DNA from: Mesorhizobium sp.
GTDB taxonomy: Bacteria > Pseudomonadota > Alphaproteobacteria > Rhizobiales > Rhizobiaceae
NCBI RefSeq assembly: GCF_016793485.1
Contig: NZ_JAEULZ010000001.1
Coordinates: 607,792 to 671,791 of the forward strand
Direction: 5' to 3'
DNA length: 64,000 nucleotides
Part shown: positions 16,574 to 23,687 of the stretch, piece after piece
How positions within the stretch are numbered: the stretch's first letter is position 1
How the letters are laid out: every line of letters starts with the position of its first letter
Notes under the pieces: generated by a model
Told to the model about the DNA's origin: nothing
The model's database searches: none
Seen by the model: the letters and a program-made list of their open reading frames with translations, nothing else
Translations under genes and position numbers: made by a program

Positions 16574-16989
16574 AATTTGTCCTTTCCGTCGCGACCGCGC
16601 TTGACGCAAAGCGTCCAGGCTATGTGGTCGTCAGTGGGGCGAACTCCGGACGACTTCGCGTTGGCGTGGTACATGTTGCCGCCATCCGTCACGAAATTGC
16701 CTGGGACGTATTCCTCGCCGTGTTTCCAGACGCCGCGGTAGGGCAGATGCTTCGCCTGCTCGATGTCCGACAGACGAGCCTGGAAGCCGTCCATACGTTG
16801 CTTCATCGTCACCGCGATCTCGGCGATCAGCGTGCATGTCATGCGAGCAGAGACCGGCCGCGACGGGTCTTTGACCCCGAAGCCTTCCATGAAGATTTGC
16901 ACCCACTTTTTGACGTCAGACTCATAGGCGTCGAAGGCTTTGCGCTCGTCCGGCGACATCGCCGCCAACTCTTTGTCGTAATCGCTCAT
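16570..16989 (-). CDS. Phage protein with carbohydrate-binding-like C-terminus
   Basis: A 139-residue protein. The N-terminal 75 residues are charged helices. The C-terminal segment YRGVWKHGEEYVPGNFVTDG and the later HIAWTLCVKRG have the W-x-Y-x-x-G-x-x-V pattern of CBM5/12-like modules seen in phage tail and virion proteins. It lies between the ClpP-like gene and two small genes, overlapping both neighbours by 4 bases. The virion role is inferred from that motif. Confidence 0.6.
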   Translation of the reverse strand: MSDYDKELAAMSPDERKAFDAYESDVKKWVQIFMEGFGVKDPSRPVSARMTCTLIAEIAVTMKQRMDGFQARLSDIEQAKHLPYRGVWKHGEEYVPGNFVTDGGNMYHANAKSSGVRPTDDHIAWTLCVKRGRDGKDKL

Positions 16990-17645
16990 GCCGGCGCCAC
17001 CTCATGGATAAAGCCGAGCTGCAGGGCCCGGTCGAGTTCCATGTAATCCTCGTTCGAGCTTTCCGCGGCGAGCGCTGCTAGGTCGGCGCCGGTACGATCC
17101 GCAACGATGTTCAGCATCTCGACATCGATCTCGCGAAGTCGGCGGATCTCGATCAAATGGCGAGCGACTGACCAGTGTTCGCTATGATCGGGACGGCCGC
17201 CAACACCGTGGAACAAGAGCGTCGTATTCGGTGAGGCAATCCGACGATCGGCGGCTAGCGCGACAATCACTCCGGCCGACATGCAGGACTTGCCGAGCAT
17301 TGCCACTTTGCTTGGCGCAGCATGCCAAAGGACGGCCCGGTGGATGCGCTTGGCAGCATTGTAGTCTCCACCCCTGGAGTCGACGTGTACGTTGACCGTG
17401 GTCGCCAGCCAATTGTCGTGCAGTTCGTCGAGCACGCGATTGGCCAGTCGGTCGTCGATCTCCCCGGCAATGTGCAAGTCGAAATGCTCTGTCCGCCCAC
17501 CGCGGCGTTCAGTTGCCCGGTTTTCGATGCGGTCGCGAATCCACGATGCTGGATATTGACGATACGGGTGGCGCTCCAATGCTGGCATGATCTCGGCAAG
17601 TTGGCTCTCGACCGCAGCCAGGCGCTGAAGAATTTCCTCAGACAT
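16986..17645 (-). CDS. ClpP-fold serine protease (head maturation type)
   Basis: A 219-residue S14/ClpP-like protein. A leading helix (residues 1-25) precedes the crotonase-like fold. Key regions are VNVHVDSRGGDYNAAKRIH (oxyanion strand), KSCMSAGVIVALAADRR with the probable nucleophile Ser123, and LLFHGVGG with the probable catalytic His146. In many phages this protease trims the capsid scaffold. Here no capsid gene is present, so its target may be a helper phage protein or it may serve another role. The start at 17643-17645 is chosen just after the preceding stop; the longer open frame is upstream-gene shadow. Confidence 0.78.
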   Translation of the reverse strand: MSEEILQRLAAVESQLAEIMPALERHPYRQYPASWIRDRIENRATERRGGRTEHFDLHIAGEIDDRLANRVLDELHDNWLATTVNVHVDSRGGDYNAAKRIHRAVLWHAAPSKVAMLGKSCMSAGVIVALAADRRIASPNTTLLFHGVGGRPDHSEHWSVARHLIEIRRLREIDVEMLNIVADRTGADLAALAAESSNEDYMELDRALQLGFIHEVAPA

Positions 17646-17647
17646 GA

Positions 17648-18202
17648 TCAGCGGCTCCACGCTGCAAAAGTGGAACGGATCGGCTGGATCAGGCCGCGCA
17701 GATGACTGGCGCCGGTGATGCTCTTGGCCTTGATCGCGATGCGAGCGGATTTCACCTGCTCGTCGAGCTTGTGGCCTAGTGCGAGCAGGTCGTCCAACTC
17801 GGCGAGACGATCGGTGATTGCATGCTGCCAAGCGACGACATCATCTGCCAGAACTTGGTCCACATGTGCGGCGAAATCCCTCTTCGCTGCGTCCCGGCGG
17901 TTAAGTGCGGCGGTCTGCTCTTCTCGATGGGCGATCGCTTTGGCATTGGCTGCGGCGATCTTCGCTTGGAGGGCGCGCTGGTCGGCGGCGTCCATTCCCG
18001 GCCTGAGTTTCGCAGAGAGGTCACGGACAAGCGCATCCGCTGCGGTCACCCGCTCGGTGGATTCGTTCAGGGACGCCACAGCCGCCTCGACGTCGCTGGG
18101 AAGCGGCGGCAGGCGAAGGGCAGTTTCGAACTTTTCGACAGTGCTGGGGCGTGCGAGCAAAGGAAACCTCCGAACGGCCTCGCGAATTGCAGAAATGGTC
18201 AT
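17648..18202 (-). CDS. Coiled-coil phage hypothetical protein
   Basis: A 184-residue, mostly helical protein. Residues 38-115 form a predicted coiled coil (AAVASLNESTERVTAADALV, RALQAKIAAANAKAIAHREE). Scaffold-like architecture in front of a ClpP-fold protease is suggestive, since phage scaffolds often adjoin it, but similarity is not recognised. It stops two bases before the protease start. Confidence 0.6.
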   Translation of the reverse strand: MTISAIREAVRRFPLLARPSTVEKFETALRLPPLPSDVEAAVASLNESTERVTAADALVRDLSAKLRPGMDAADQRALQAKIAAANAKAIAHREEQTAALNRRDAAKRDFAAHVDQVLADDVVAWQHAITDRLAELDDLLALGHKLDEQVKSARIAIKAKSITGASHLRGLIQPIRSTFAAWSR

Positions 18203-18247
18203 GTCGGGAATCTACCACCGGCGGGCTAGCCGTGACGCGGTGGTGTG

Positions 18248-18517
18248 TCACGGTTCCTGATTGAGCAGCCAGGATCGGAACGCGCGAGCGACAGCGGCGC
18301 GGTCGGCTTCGTCCCACTCCGCAAGTTCACCGCGGTCGATCAGCCGGTCCCGCATCTCCTGCGACACGAGCACCGTCACCGGAATGTCCTTTGCCGGAGA
18401 TGAACCCTTGGTGCGCTGATGTATCTGCCGGCAGCGATCCGAACAGGTTTGGGCATCGCGGCGCTTCCCGGCGAGACTGCCGCTGCAGACGATGCAGGTT
18501 CCCGCGTCCGCCATCAC
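18248..18517 (-). CDS. Zinc-finger protein of the leftward operon
   Basis: An 89-residue protein. CIVCSGSL and, 10 residues on, CSDRC form a zinc site typical of short DUF2116-like or CGNR-type fingers; a charged C-terminal helix (EADRAAVARAFRSWLL) follows. Its ATG overlaps the upstream stop. The second Met is an equally good start. Function unknown, perhaps DNA binding. Confidence 0.6.
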   Translation of the reverse strand: MMADAGTCIVCSGSLAGKRRDAQTCSDRCRQIHQRTKGSSPAKDIPVTVLVSQEMRDRLIDRGELAEWDEADRAAVARAFRSWLLNQEP

Positions 18518-18738
18518 ACCACCCCTGCGATGACGCAGGCGAGGAACGCGACGGCCAGAATGGCGACGAGGTATTCGGCGGCGCGCGAAACCACGAAGTA
18601 AGCCGTCCGCTCCCGGCGGCGGCCTATACGTAGTATAGGGAGTGTGTTGGCATACCGTCTGAAGGCAGTCTGAATACCGTCCGAAGGGCGTCCGAAGAGT
18701 GTGTGTGAATACCGTCTGAAGACCGTCTGAAGGCGCAT
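18514..18738 (-). CDS. Small basic membrane protein overlapping the iteron-like repeats
   Basis: A 74-residue frame. GAGGA stands 5 bases before the ATG, inside the end of the helicase gene. The N-terminal 30 residues (QTVFRRYSHTLFGR, QTAFRRYANT) are the translation of an 11-bp repeat array, and the C-terminus AAEYLVAILAVAFLACVIAG is a membrane segment. It may be genuine, or the repeats may be the functional part. Overlap with both neighbours supports translation. Confidence 0.45.
   Translation of the reverse strand: MRLQTVFRRYSHTLFGRPSDGIQTAFRRYANTLPILRIGRRRERTAYFVVSRAAEYLVAILAVAFLACVIAGVV
18623..18639. promoter_or_regulatory. Perfect dyad beside the repeat array
   Basis: CCTATAC and GTATAGG flank a 3-bp centre. 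It is an AT-containing palindrome about 13 bp from the 11-bp repeats and could be an operator or part of a replication origin. Confidence 0.4.
18652..18735 (+). repeat. 11-bp iteron-like direct repeats
   Basis: Six copies of GTCYGAA, most within the longer consensus ACCGTCYGAAG, start at 18657, 18668, 18679, 18690, 18714 and 18725. A degenerate copy (GTGTGAA) starts at 18703. The 11-bp spacing places the copies on nearly the same face of the helix, as in plasmid and phage iterons. The array touches the 3' end of the RepA-like helicase gene. Confidence 0.7.
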
Positions 18739-18739
18739 T

Positions 18740-20032
18740 TCAGTCCTCGTCGCCGGTGCTGACGACGATCGTCTTCACCTTCCTGGAGGCAGGGCCAACC
18801 TCGATAACCTTGATCCGGCTCGCCGCGAAAAGCGTGTCCATCGCGACCTCGAACTGGCGCTTGGTGACGCCTTCGGAATGCGGATGGTTGGCGAAAACAA
18901 CCGGTGCGTAGGAAGCGCTACGGGATGGTGAGACGTTGCGGCGATCTGCCTCGAACTGGTGCACCAGAGCGAGGAAAACACGCTCGGCCCGGGACTGGAT
19001 TGCCATGCGATCGATGCTGCCCGTCGCGGCTGCGGGTGTCTCTGTCGGGACGAAGCGGCCATGTTCCCAGCGCATGCCGATCTCGCCACCAGTCGGCGCA
19101 TAATTGGCCTTCATGGAAACCAACTTGCGGAAATCAGGGTCGGTGATTTCCGACGGGTCGTCATGCTGACGCTTGAGGTAGAGGCGGCTCCTGACGCTAT
19201 TGTTCCACGCCACGTTTCCGCTCGATCCCGTCCCGCTCGACATGCCAGACAGGGACGGATGCGCCAGCATCAGGACTGCGCAGTCATAGGTGATCGCGAA
19301 ATGCCGGATCATGCCGATGAACTGGCGCACCAGAGCCTTGATGTTCTCGTTGCCGCCGAAGATGTCGGCTACGTTGTCGAGCACGACGAGGCGCGGCCTG
19401 TGCAGGCCTATCGTGGCCTCCAGACGGGCATAGAGCGGCGTCTTGTCCATTCGAGCCTTCTTGGTGTTCTCCGTCGCCAAAAGGCAGTCCTCGCCGGCCA
19501 TGACGGCAATGTAGAGGGAAGATGGCAGACGAAGCCCGTCGCCCTCGCAAATGTCTTTGAGGCGGATATGGCACTCGTCGGCGTCGTCCTCGGCCGACAG
19601 GTACAGGACCGAGCCGGTTTCAACCGGCAGGGCAAGCCATTTGACGCCGGACGTGACGGCGACGGCCAACTGCATCGCCAACAAGCTCTTGCCCGTACCG
19701 CCGTCGCCGGAAAGGATGGTGACGTTCCTGTCGGGGATCAGGTCTGGCACGAGGAAACGGCGGGAAGGCTTCGCCATGAGCTCGAAGTCGGCTGCAGAGA
19801 TGGTGGTGAGGCCGCGCGCAGGCGCATCAACACTGCGCCCGTCGGGGTCGACGTTGATGACGCCGAGATATGGATCGCTGTGCGCCGTCGTGCCGTGTTT
19901 CGTGGTGTAGGTGCGTTTCGTCTCACTGGCGTTTCCGCCAGTGACGGGAGGACGAAGATCGCCATCCGGGGAATTCCCGAGATGCTCGGCATCGGCGATC
20001 AGGTTGGCGGCGATAGCCGCATCGCCGGCCAT
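18740..20032 (-). CDS. RepA-like replicative helicase (AAA_25 family)
   Basis: A 430-residue RecA-fold ATPase. The first 80 residues are low in motif content; residues 85-105 read AKPSRRFLVPDLIPDRNVTI, the usual entry to this family. Walker A is GDGGTGKS at 109-116, Walker B is LVVLDNVADIF at about 215-225, and later motifs include LMLAHPS. Such RSF1010 RepA-type hexameric helicases unwind the origin in plasmids, phages and satellites. A winged-helix-like tail (SEGVTKRQFEVAMDTLF) may bind DNA. The start at 20030-20032 follows GGGAGGAG and overlaps the preceding stop (TGATG). Confidence 0.82.
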   Translation of the reverse strand: MAGDAAIAANLIADAEHLGNSPDGDLRPPVTGGNASETKRTYTTKHGTTAHSDPYLGVINVDPDGRSVDAPARGLTTISAADFELMAKPSRRFLVPDLIPDRNVTILSGDGGTGKSLLAMQLAVAVTSGVKWLALPVETGSVLYLSAEDDADECHIRLKDICEGDGLRLPSSLYIAVMAGEDCLLATENTKKARMDKTPLYARLEATIGLHRPRLVVLDNVADIFGGNENIKALVRQFIGMIRHFAITYDCAVLMLAHPSLSGMSSGTGSSGNVAWNNSVRSRLYLKRQHDDPSEITDPDFRKLVSMKANYAPTGGEIGMRWEHGRFVPTETPAAATGSIDRMAIQSRAERVFLALVHQFEADRRNVSPSRSASYAPVVFANHPHSEGVTKRQFEVAMDTLFAASRIKVIEVGPASRKVKTIVVSTGDED

Positions 20033-20304
20033 CAGTAGCTCCTCCCTGCTTGCCGGCGCCATTCCACAGCGGACTCGGTGATGTAGGCGGGCACTGTCTC
20101 GGAAATGGGAGCTGCGCGGCCTGCCCAAACAGCAACGAGCGCTGAGGCGTCGTGCGCCAAGTCATCGAGCGCGGCGCATTCGTAGCCGCCATCGTCAAGC
20201 CAGAAGGCGGATTGCCTCAGCGAAGCGGCTCCATTGCTTAGGCACTGGACAGCTTTCGTGACGACAAGCTGGTCTGAGGTCGGCAGGTAAGGATGAGCCG
20301 TCAT
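20032..20304 (-). CDS. Small phage hypothetical protein
   Basis: A 90-residue protein, helical, with SAFWLDDGGYECAALDDLAH in the middle. Both ends overlap neighbours (ATGA at the start, TGATG at the stop), so it is tightly coupled to the helicase gene. No family recognised. Confidence 0.6.
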   Translation of the reverse strand: MTAHPYLPTSDQLVVTKAVQCLSNGAASLRQSAFWLDDGGYECAALDDLAHDASALVAVWAGRAAPISETVPAYITESAVEWRRQAGRSY

Positions 20305-20447
20305 GCCACCTCCACAACGCGCTGTTTTCCTTGCATCGTTTCGGAAGCGGTATTATTCTCAGTCAACGTCTTCTGTCCCGACGACGTCTGTTCGACTGAG
20401 CCCGGCGCCGCCCAAGCGCTGGCTCTTTCGTTTTCAGGAGGCCGCAT
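20301..20447 (-). CDS. 48-residue hypothetical protein
   Basis: A short gene with a near-perfect ribosome site (GCAGGAGGTGCTG before the ATG at 20445-20447), starting inside the upstream gene and ending in an ATGA overlap with the next one. The product is polar (MRPPENERASAWAAPGSVEQ at the start). Function unknown. Confidence 0.55.
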   Translation of the reverse strand: MRPPENERASAWAAPGSVEQTSSGQKTLTENNTASETMQGKQRVVEVA

Positions 20448-20646
20448 CAGCACCTCCTGCGTCCTGGTAGATCAAGACATCGGCATTGGCCGCACGGATG
20501 ACAGCCACAGCCTGGCCGGCGCTGATTCCGAATGCTTCGCGAAGGACAGGGACAATCGCGCGGGCCTTGCTGTGCTTGCGGCGCTCTCGCCATTCATGCA
20601 CGGCGTCGACCTGCTCTGCGGTCGGGGTGTAGGCGAGGGCGACCAT
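20434..20646 (-). CDS. Small hypothetical protein
   Basis: A 70-residue protein. Helices VDAVHEWRERRKHSKARAIV and a possible helix-turn-helix REAFGISAGQAVAVIRAAN suggest DNA binding. It overlaps the AlpA-like gene upstream by one base and the 48-residue gene downstream. Confidence 0.58.
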   Translation of the reverse strand: MVALAYTPTAEQVDAVHEWRERRKHSKARAIVPVLREAFGISAGQAVAVIRAANADVLIYQDAGGADAAS

Positions 20647-20939
20647 TATGCTGCCTCCCTGCGCACGAACTTTGCAGCGAGGTATTTGCAGAACTCGTCA
20701 CGGGGATAGCGAATCTGGCGTTCCGTCACCCGAATGTAGTTTGGGCCGCCGCCGCGCATGCGATCGCGCTTTACGGACTGGGGTTTGATACCTTGGATCG
20801 CCGCGATCTCGTTCGGCTCAAATACGGCTGGGAGTTCGGAGTCGGACGCGAGGGCTTCATAGAGCTGGGAGCCGCTCAGCCCTTGCGAGGTCCAGTAGGC
20901 GAGCCGCGCGCTGAATGCGCTTACTGCCTTGTCGGTCAT
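20646..20939 (-). CDS. AlpA/excisionase-like DNA-binding protein
   Basis: A 97-residue protein and the first gene of the long leftward operon. The C-terminal half has a MerR/AlpA-like pattern: AIQGIKPQSVKRDRMRGGGP then YIRVTERQIRYPRDEFCKYL, a helix-turn-helix followed by the characteristic 'R.. .EF..L' wing. Such proteins activate excision or early transcription in satellites and prophages. A strong dyad lies just upstream of its start. Confidence 0.6.
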   Translation of the reverse strand: MTDKAVSAFSARLAYWTSQGLSGSQLYEALASDSELPAVFEPNEIAAIQGIKPQSVKRDRMRGGGPNYIRVTERQIRYPRDEFCKYLAAKFVRREAA

Positions 20940-20944
20940 GGGTT

Positions 20945-20969
20945 GTCACCTTGGGTTGTTGAAGGTGAC
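20945..20969. promoter_or_regulatory. Operator-like dyad upstream of the leftward operon
   Basis: GTCACCTT and AAGGTGAC form a perfect 8-bp inverted repeat with a 9-bp spacer, just 5 bp upstream of the AlpA-like start codon. It is likely a repressor or activator site governing the whole 10-kb operon. Confidence 0.55.
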
Positions 20970-21017
20970 GCCCAATTTACCCACGGCCGTGCTATTGGCG
21001 ACTAGGGTTCGCTTTAT

Positions 21018-21494
21018 TTATTCCGGGGAAATTTTTGAAACGACGTCCTGCGGGAGTATGTCTTCGCCTGGGTATAGTCGATCATATTGTTTATAGGCAC
21101 CTCTGACCGTCGATGCACTTACGCCGAAATGTTCGGCGACAGCATCTATTGCAAAGGTCTCCTTGTCGCCTTGCTGCATCAGATGCCGGACGTTCATGCC
21201 ATATGTGATCCATTCACTATGGTAGTTTGTTGGGTGTGCACCCTTGAAGAAAAAGGCAGCGGCTAGGTCCTTAACGAAGGTGTTATCCGCCGTGCCGTCC
21301 TGCACGATGTCAGATGCCAACGCCAACAGGCGTTTAGATGCGAGGTCGAGATAGGACATCACCCACGGCGGTATGTCGGCATTGACGACACGCGCTAAAC
21401 GAAATGCTGCCCACACATGCATTGGGTTGGATGTTGCGAAAAATGCTCTGCGTTCAACCTCGATGAGATCTGCGTTATTCGCGACAGGGTTCAT
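21018..21494 (-). CDS. Helix-turn-helix protein coupled to the integrase
   Basis: A 158-residue protein whose ATG overlaps the integrase stop (ATGA). The N-terminal 100 residues are helical (RAFFATSNPMHVWAAFRLAR). Near the C-terminus FAIDAVAEHFGVSASTVRGA is a good helix-turn-helix. Since it is co-translated with the integrase and faces the operator region, it may be the lysogeny repressor or a directionality factor. Codon use here is more AT-rich than in the integrase. No family recognised. Confidence 0.6.
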   Translation of the reverse strand: MNPVANNADLIEVERRAFFATSNPMHVWAAFRLARVVNADIPPWVMSYLDLASKRLLALASDIVQDGTADNTFVKDLAAAFFFKGAHPTNYHSEWITYGMNVRHLMQQGDKETFAIDAVAEHFGVSASTVRGAYKQYDRLYPGEDILPQDVVSKISPE

Positions 21495-22678
21495 CGTCCG
21501 ATCTCCCGGACGTCTGCCGACGGCTTCTGCAGCACGTTCATGGCCGATGCCGCGCGCTCGGCTCCGCGCCGGGCGAGGCTTTCCGACTTGCTGACGTAGC
21601 GGGCCGTCATGGCGAGGGTTTTCCAGCCAAAGGCCTCGCGGAGCTCGTGCGCCTCCGCGCCGCTTACCGCTGCCCATGTCGCTGCCGTATGGCGCAACGT
21701 GTGCGGCGTGATCGGTTCGATGCCCGCGTCCTTGCAAATGTCCGCAAGTGTATCGCAAAGCTTCCGATAGTCGGCCGGCCGGGCACCGCGTCGAGCGCGG
21801 AAAACAAATCCGACACGTTGCGGCTGTCGATCGATGATGGTTGCTGCGTCGGTCGACAAGGCCCGCACCGCGGCCCCAGTCTTGGTATCCGGCAGCCTCA
21901 CTAGCAGGCGAGGGAGGTCCACCATATCCCAAGTCATCAGCCGGGCTTCCGACACACGCCAGCCGGTCACGGTGAGAAACCTGATCAGGTCCGCGTGTGT
22001 GCCCTCAAGCTTGGCCAGAGACGCTATGAACTTCGGTAGATCGTGCTCGTCCAGCCACCGCTCGCGAATCGCTTCCTTGTTGCGCTTGAGGCCGACGCAG
22101 GGGTTATCCTTGCGCCAGCCGAGTTCGATCGCCCGCTTGAACATGACGGAAAGCACCGCAAGGGCGCGGTTGGCCTCGGTAGGCTTTTCCCGCGTCTGCC
22201 GGTGCATCTGGCGTACCATGTCGGCCGTGATGTCCATGACACGCTTGCCCTTGAACGCAGGCAGCAGCACGCGCCGAATGCGGCCCTGATAATCCTTCTT
22301 CGTCGCCGGCTTCTTCTCGTCGAGGTGATTGCGCTCGAAGTCGTCGACCAGATCCTCGAACAATGGCGCCGCCTTCTTCGCGGCTTTTTCCGCTGCTGGA
22401 TCGTCGCCCCGCTTGATCGCCCGCAGCATGGCCTCGGCTTCGTCGCGCGCCGCGTCGGCTGTGAAGGTAGGATGCTCGCCTATGCTGATCTTCCGACGCT
22501 TGCGGCTGTCATCCCTCGACGGCAATTCCTGGACGACGAAAAACGTCTTGGCCAGGGAGCCGTCCGCTTTGCGCCTGATGCGCAACGCAAAGCCTGGGAG
22601 CTTGCTGTCGCGATAGACCTTTTCAGCGCGATCGCCGAGCGAAAGACGGCGCATGAAATCTTCGGAGAGAATAGGCAC
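21491..22678 (-). CDS. Tyrosine site-specific recombinase (integrase)
   Basis: A 395-residue integrase that recombines the tRNA-Leu attachment sites. The N-terminus KLPGFALRIRRKADGSLAKT is the DUF4102-like arm-binding domain. Catalytic residues are R241 in VTGWRVSEA, K266 in DTKTG, H326 and R329 in PHTLRH, W352 in GWKT in place of the second His, and Y361 in TARYVS. It begins with GTG behind GGGAG. It sits about 170 bp from attR and ends in an ATGA overlap with the HTH gene. Confidence 0.93.
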   Translation of the reverse strand: MPILSEDFMRRLSLGDRAEKVYRDSKLPGFALRIRRKADGSLAKTFFVVQELPSRDDSRKRRKISIGEHPTFTADAARDEAEAMLRAIKRGDDPAAEKAAKKAAPLFEDLVDDFERNHLDEKKPATKKDYQGRIRRVLLPAFKGKRVMDITADMVRQMHRQTREKPTEANRALAVLSVMFKRAIELGWRKDNPCVGLKRNKEAIRERWLDEHDLPKFIASLAKLEGTHADLIRFLTVTGWRVSEARLMTWDMVDLPRLLVRLPDTKTGAAVRALSTDAATIIDRQPQRVGFVFRARRGARPADYRKLCDTLADICKDAGIEPITPHTLRHTAATWAAVSGAEAHELREAFGWKTLAMTARYVSKSESLARRGAERAASAMNVLQKPSADVREIGR

Positions 22679-22704
22679 GGGTCAAAAACTCCCTTGCGTA
22701 TTGC

Positions 22705-22724
22705 GGGTAGCCCTCAGGGTATCC
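22705..22724 (+). promoter_or_regulatory. Putative integrase arm-type site, right end
   Basis: GGGTAGCCCTCAGGGTATCC differs at two positions from the left-end motif at 5526-5545. A third, inverted copy (GGATACCCTAAGGGTGAC, 15 of 18 matches) lies at 22814-22831. Together they resemble P-arm sites of an integrase. Confidence 0.5.
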
Positions 22725-22813
22725 ATTTGGTGTCACCCATAGGAACCTTACGGGAACGCAAGAAACCTGTAAACCTTCGTGTTTTCCTTTATTTTCAGGG
22801 CCTCTAGGTTCCT

Positions 22814-22831
22814 GTGGATACCCTAAGGGTG
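22814..22831 (-). promoter_or_regulatory. Third arm-type site, inverted
   Basis: The reverse complement GTCACCCTTAGGGTATCC matches the motif at 22707-22724 in 15 of 18 positions. It lies 14 bp from the attR core. Confidence 0.42.
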
Positions 22832-22844
22832 ACTGCTCGGAACA

Positions 22845-22900
22845 GACTTAAAATCCCTCAGCCACTGGCTATGCGGGTTCGATTCCCGCCGTCCGCACCA
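22845..22900 (+). repeat. attR: 56-bp copy of the tRNA-Leu 3' half
   Basis: Identical to 5405-5460, including the T arm and CCA end, but without the 5' half of the tRNA. It marks the right boundary of the element. Confidence 0.93.
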
Positions 22901-23177
22901 CCTTGCATAGCAGCGATTCTACCTTTGATGGAATCTTTTGCCGCTTTCTCGCGCAAGAATTGTAGAAAACGAAGTTTGCAGCACATCCGTGTCGCGTTCT
23001 GTTGCCGTTGGGTAACAGCGCGCCCGTCTGCGAGGTGCTAAAACAACAAATGGTTTGAGGGTTTCGCCTGGGAGTTTCCCTTCGCGATTCCTGCGACAGA
23101 AGTGGAAAGCGACACATCCGGGTCGGGCAATGAGTGGCCCAGGATAGATCAATTTGGGTGAATGGTGGGGAATTGCG
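22901..23177. other. Gap between attR and the peptide array
   Basis: 277 bp without a supported gene. Minus-strand frames here have no ribosome site and run antisense through the array. It probably carries the promoter of the first peptide gene. Confidence 0.35.
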
Positions 23178-23285
23178 ATGCAGAAAATTGTTGAGCGGAA
23201 GTCGTACGAAAAGCCGGCCGTTAGAAAGTCGTTCGTATTGCTGCAGGCGGTAACCGCACAGAGCCAGTCGGTACAGCCTGCTTGA
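23178..23285 (+). CDS. RiPP-precursor-like peptide 1
   Basis: A 35-residue product: MQKIVE, then RKSYEKP, then AVRKSFVLLQAVTAQ, then the variable tail SQSVQPA. GGGG lies 7 bases before the ATG. First member of a family of ten; see the array finding. The core Y-x-K-P-x-V/L and the VTA motif recall leader peptides bound by RRE domains, but no maturation enzyme is nearby. Confidence 0.72.
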   Translation: MQKIVERKSYEKPAVRKSFVLLQAVTAQSQSVQPA

Positions 23286-23358
23286 TCCGTTCGCAGTCGC
23301 GTCGGTTGGCGCGGGTCTCGGCTGGCAGGGATTTTGGGCCTGAACAAAGGGGATGATT

Positions 23359-23469
23359 GTGCAGGAAACAGCCAAGCGGAAATCATACGCGAAGCCGATG
23401 CTCCGAAAATCGTTCTTATTGCTTCAGGCCGTGACTGCTCAGAGCAATTCGATGATCATAAACAGCTGA
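23359..23469 (+). CDS. RiPP-precursor-like peptide 2
   Basis: A 36-residue product from GTG, with AAAGGGG 6 bases upstream: MQETAK, RKSYAKP, MLRKSFLLLQAVTAQ and the tail SNSMIINS. An in-frame ATG at 23353 would add two residues but lies directly on the ribosome site. The tail is close to that of peptide 3. Confidence 0.7.
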   Translation: MQETAKRKSYAKPMLRKSFLLLQAVTAQSNSMIINS

Positions 23470-23539
23470 AGCTGATTCCGGACGGGCTATCAGGACGTTT
23501 CGGTTTTAATATTTGGTTTGAAAAGCAGAGGATGAAGAC

Positions 23540-23647
23540 GTGCAGAAAATTTTGAAGCGCAAATCGTACGAGAAGCCGGTTGTAAGGAAGTCACTTGCTC
23601 TGCTGCAGTCGGTGACTGCGCAGAACAATTCGATGATCATTACTTGA
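23540..23647 (+). CDS. RiPP-precursor-like peptide 3
   Basis: A 35-residue product from GTG behind AGAGGA (7-base spacing): MQKILK, RKSYEKP, VVRKSLALLQSVTAQ and the tail NNSMIIT. The start is set by alignment with the other members and by the ribosome site; an ATG at 23532 is out of frame. Confidence 0.72.
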   Translation: MQKILKRKSYEKPVVRKSLALLQSVTAQNNSMIIT

Positions 23648-23687
23648 CGGGTGGGATCGTAAGTTGGCCCGGACTGGGGGATGGAGA

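Larger units (their letters stand above)
5461..22900 (+). mobile_element. Integrated 17.4-kb prophage-derived element or phage satellite
   Basis: The element is bounded by the 56-bp repeats at 5405-5460 and 22845-22900 and carries its own integrase next to the right end. It contains replication, small and large terminase, HNH, ClpP-fold protease, gp10-like, tail chaperone and tape-measure genes, but I find no portal, major capsid, head-tail adaptor, major tail, baseplate, fibre, holin or endolysin gene. The size, complete frames and gene overlaps suit a satellite; an internally deleted prophage is the alternative. Confidence 0.88.

Noticed and set aside
5461-22900. A complete inducible prophage or gene transfer agent
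   Set aside because: Portal, capsid, tail tube, fibre and lysis genes are missing, and the integrase plus attachment sites argue against a domesticated gene transfer agent.
22869-23386. Two overlapping minus-strand frames of 155-168 codons over the first peptide gene
   Set aside because: They lack ribosome sites, contain shadow-like composition and run antisense to the conserved peptide family.
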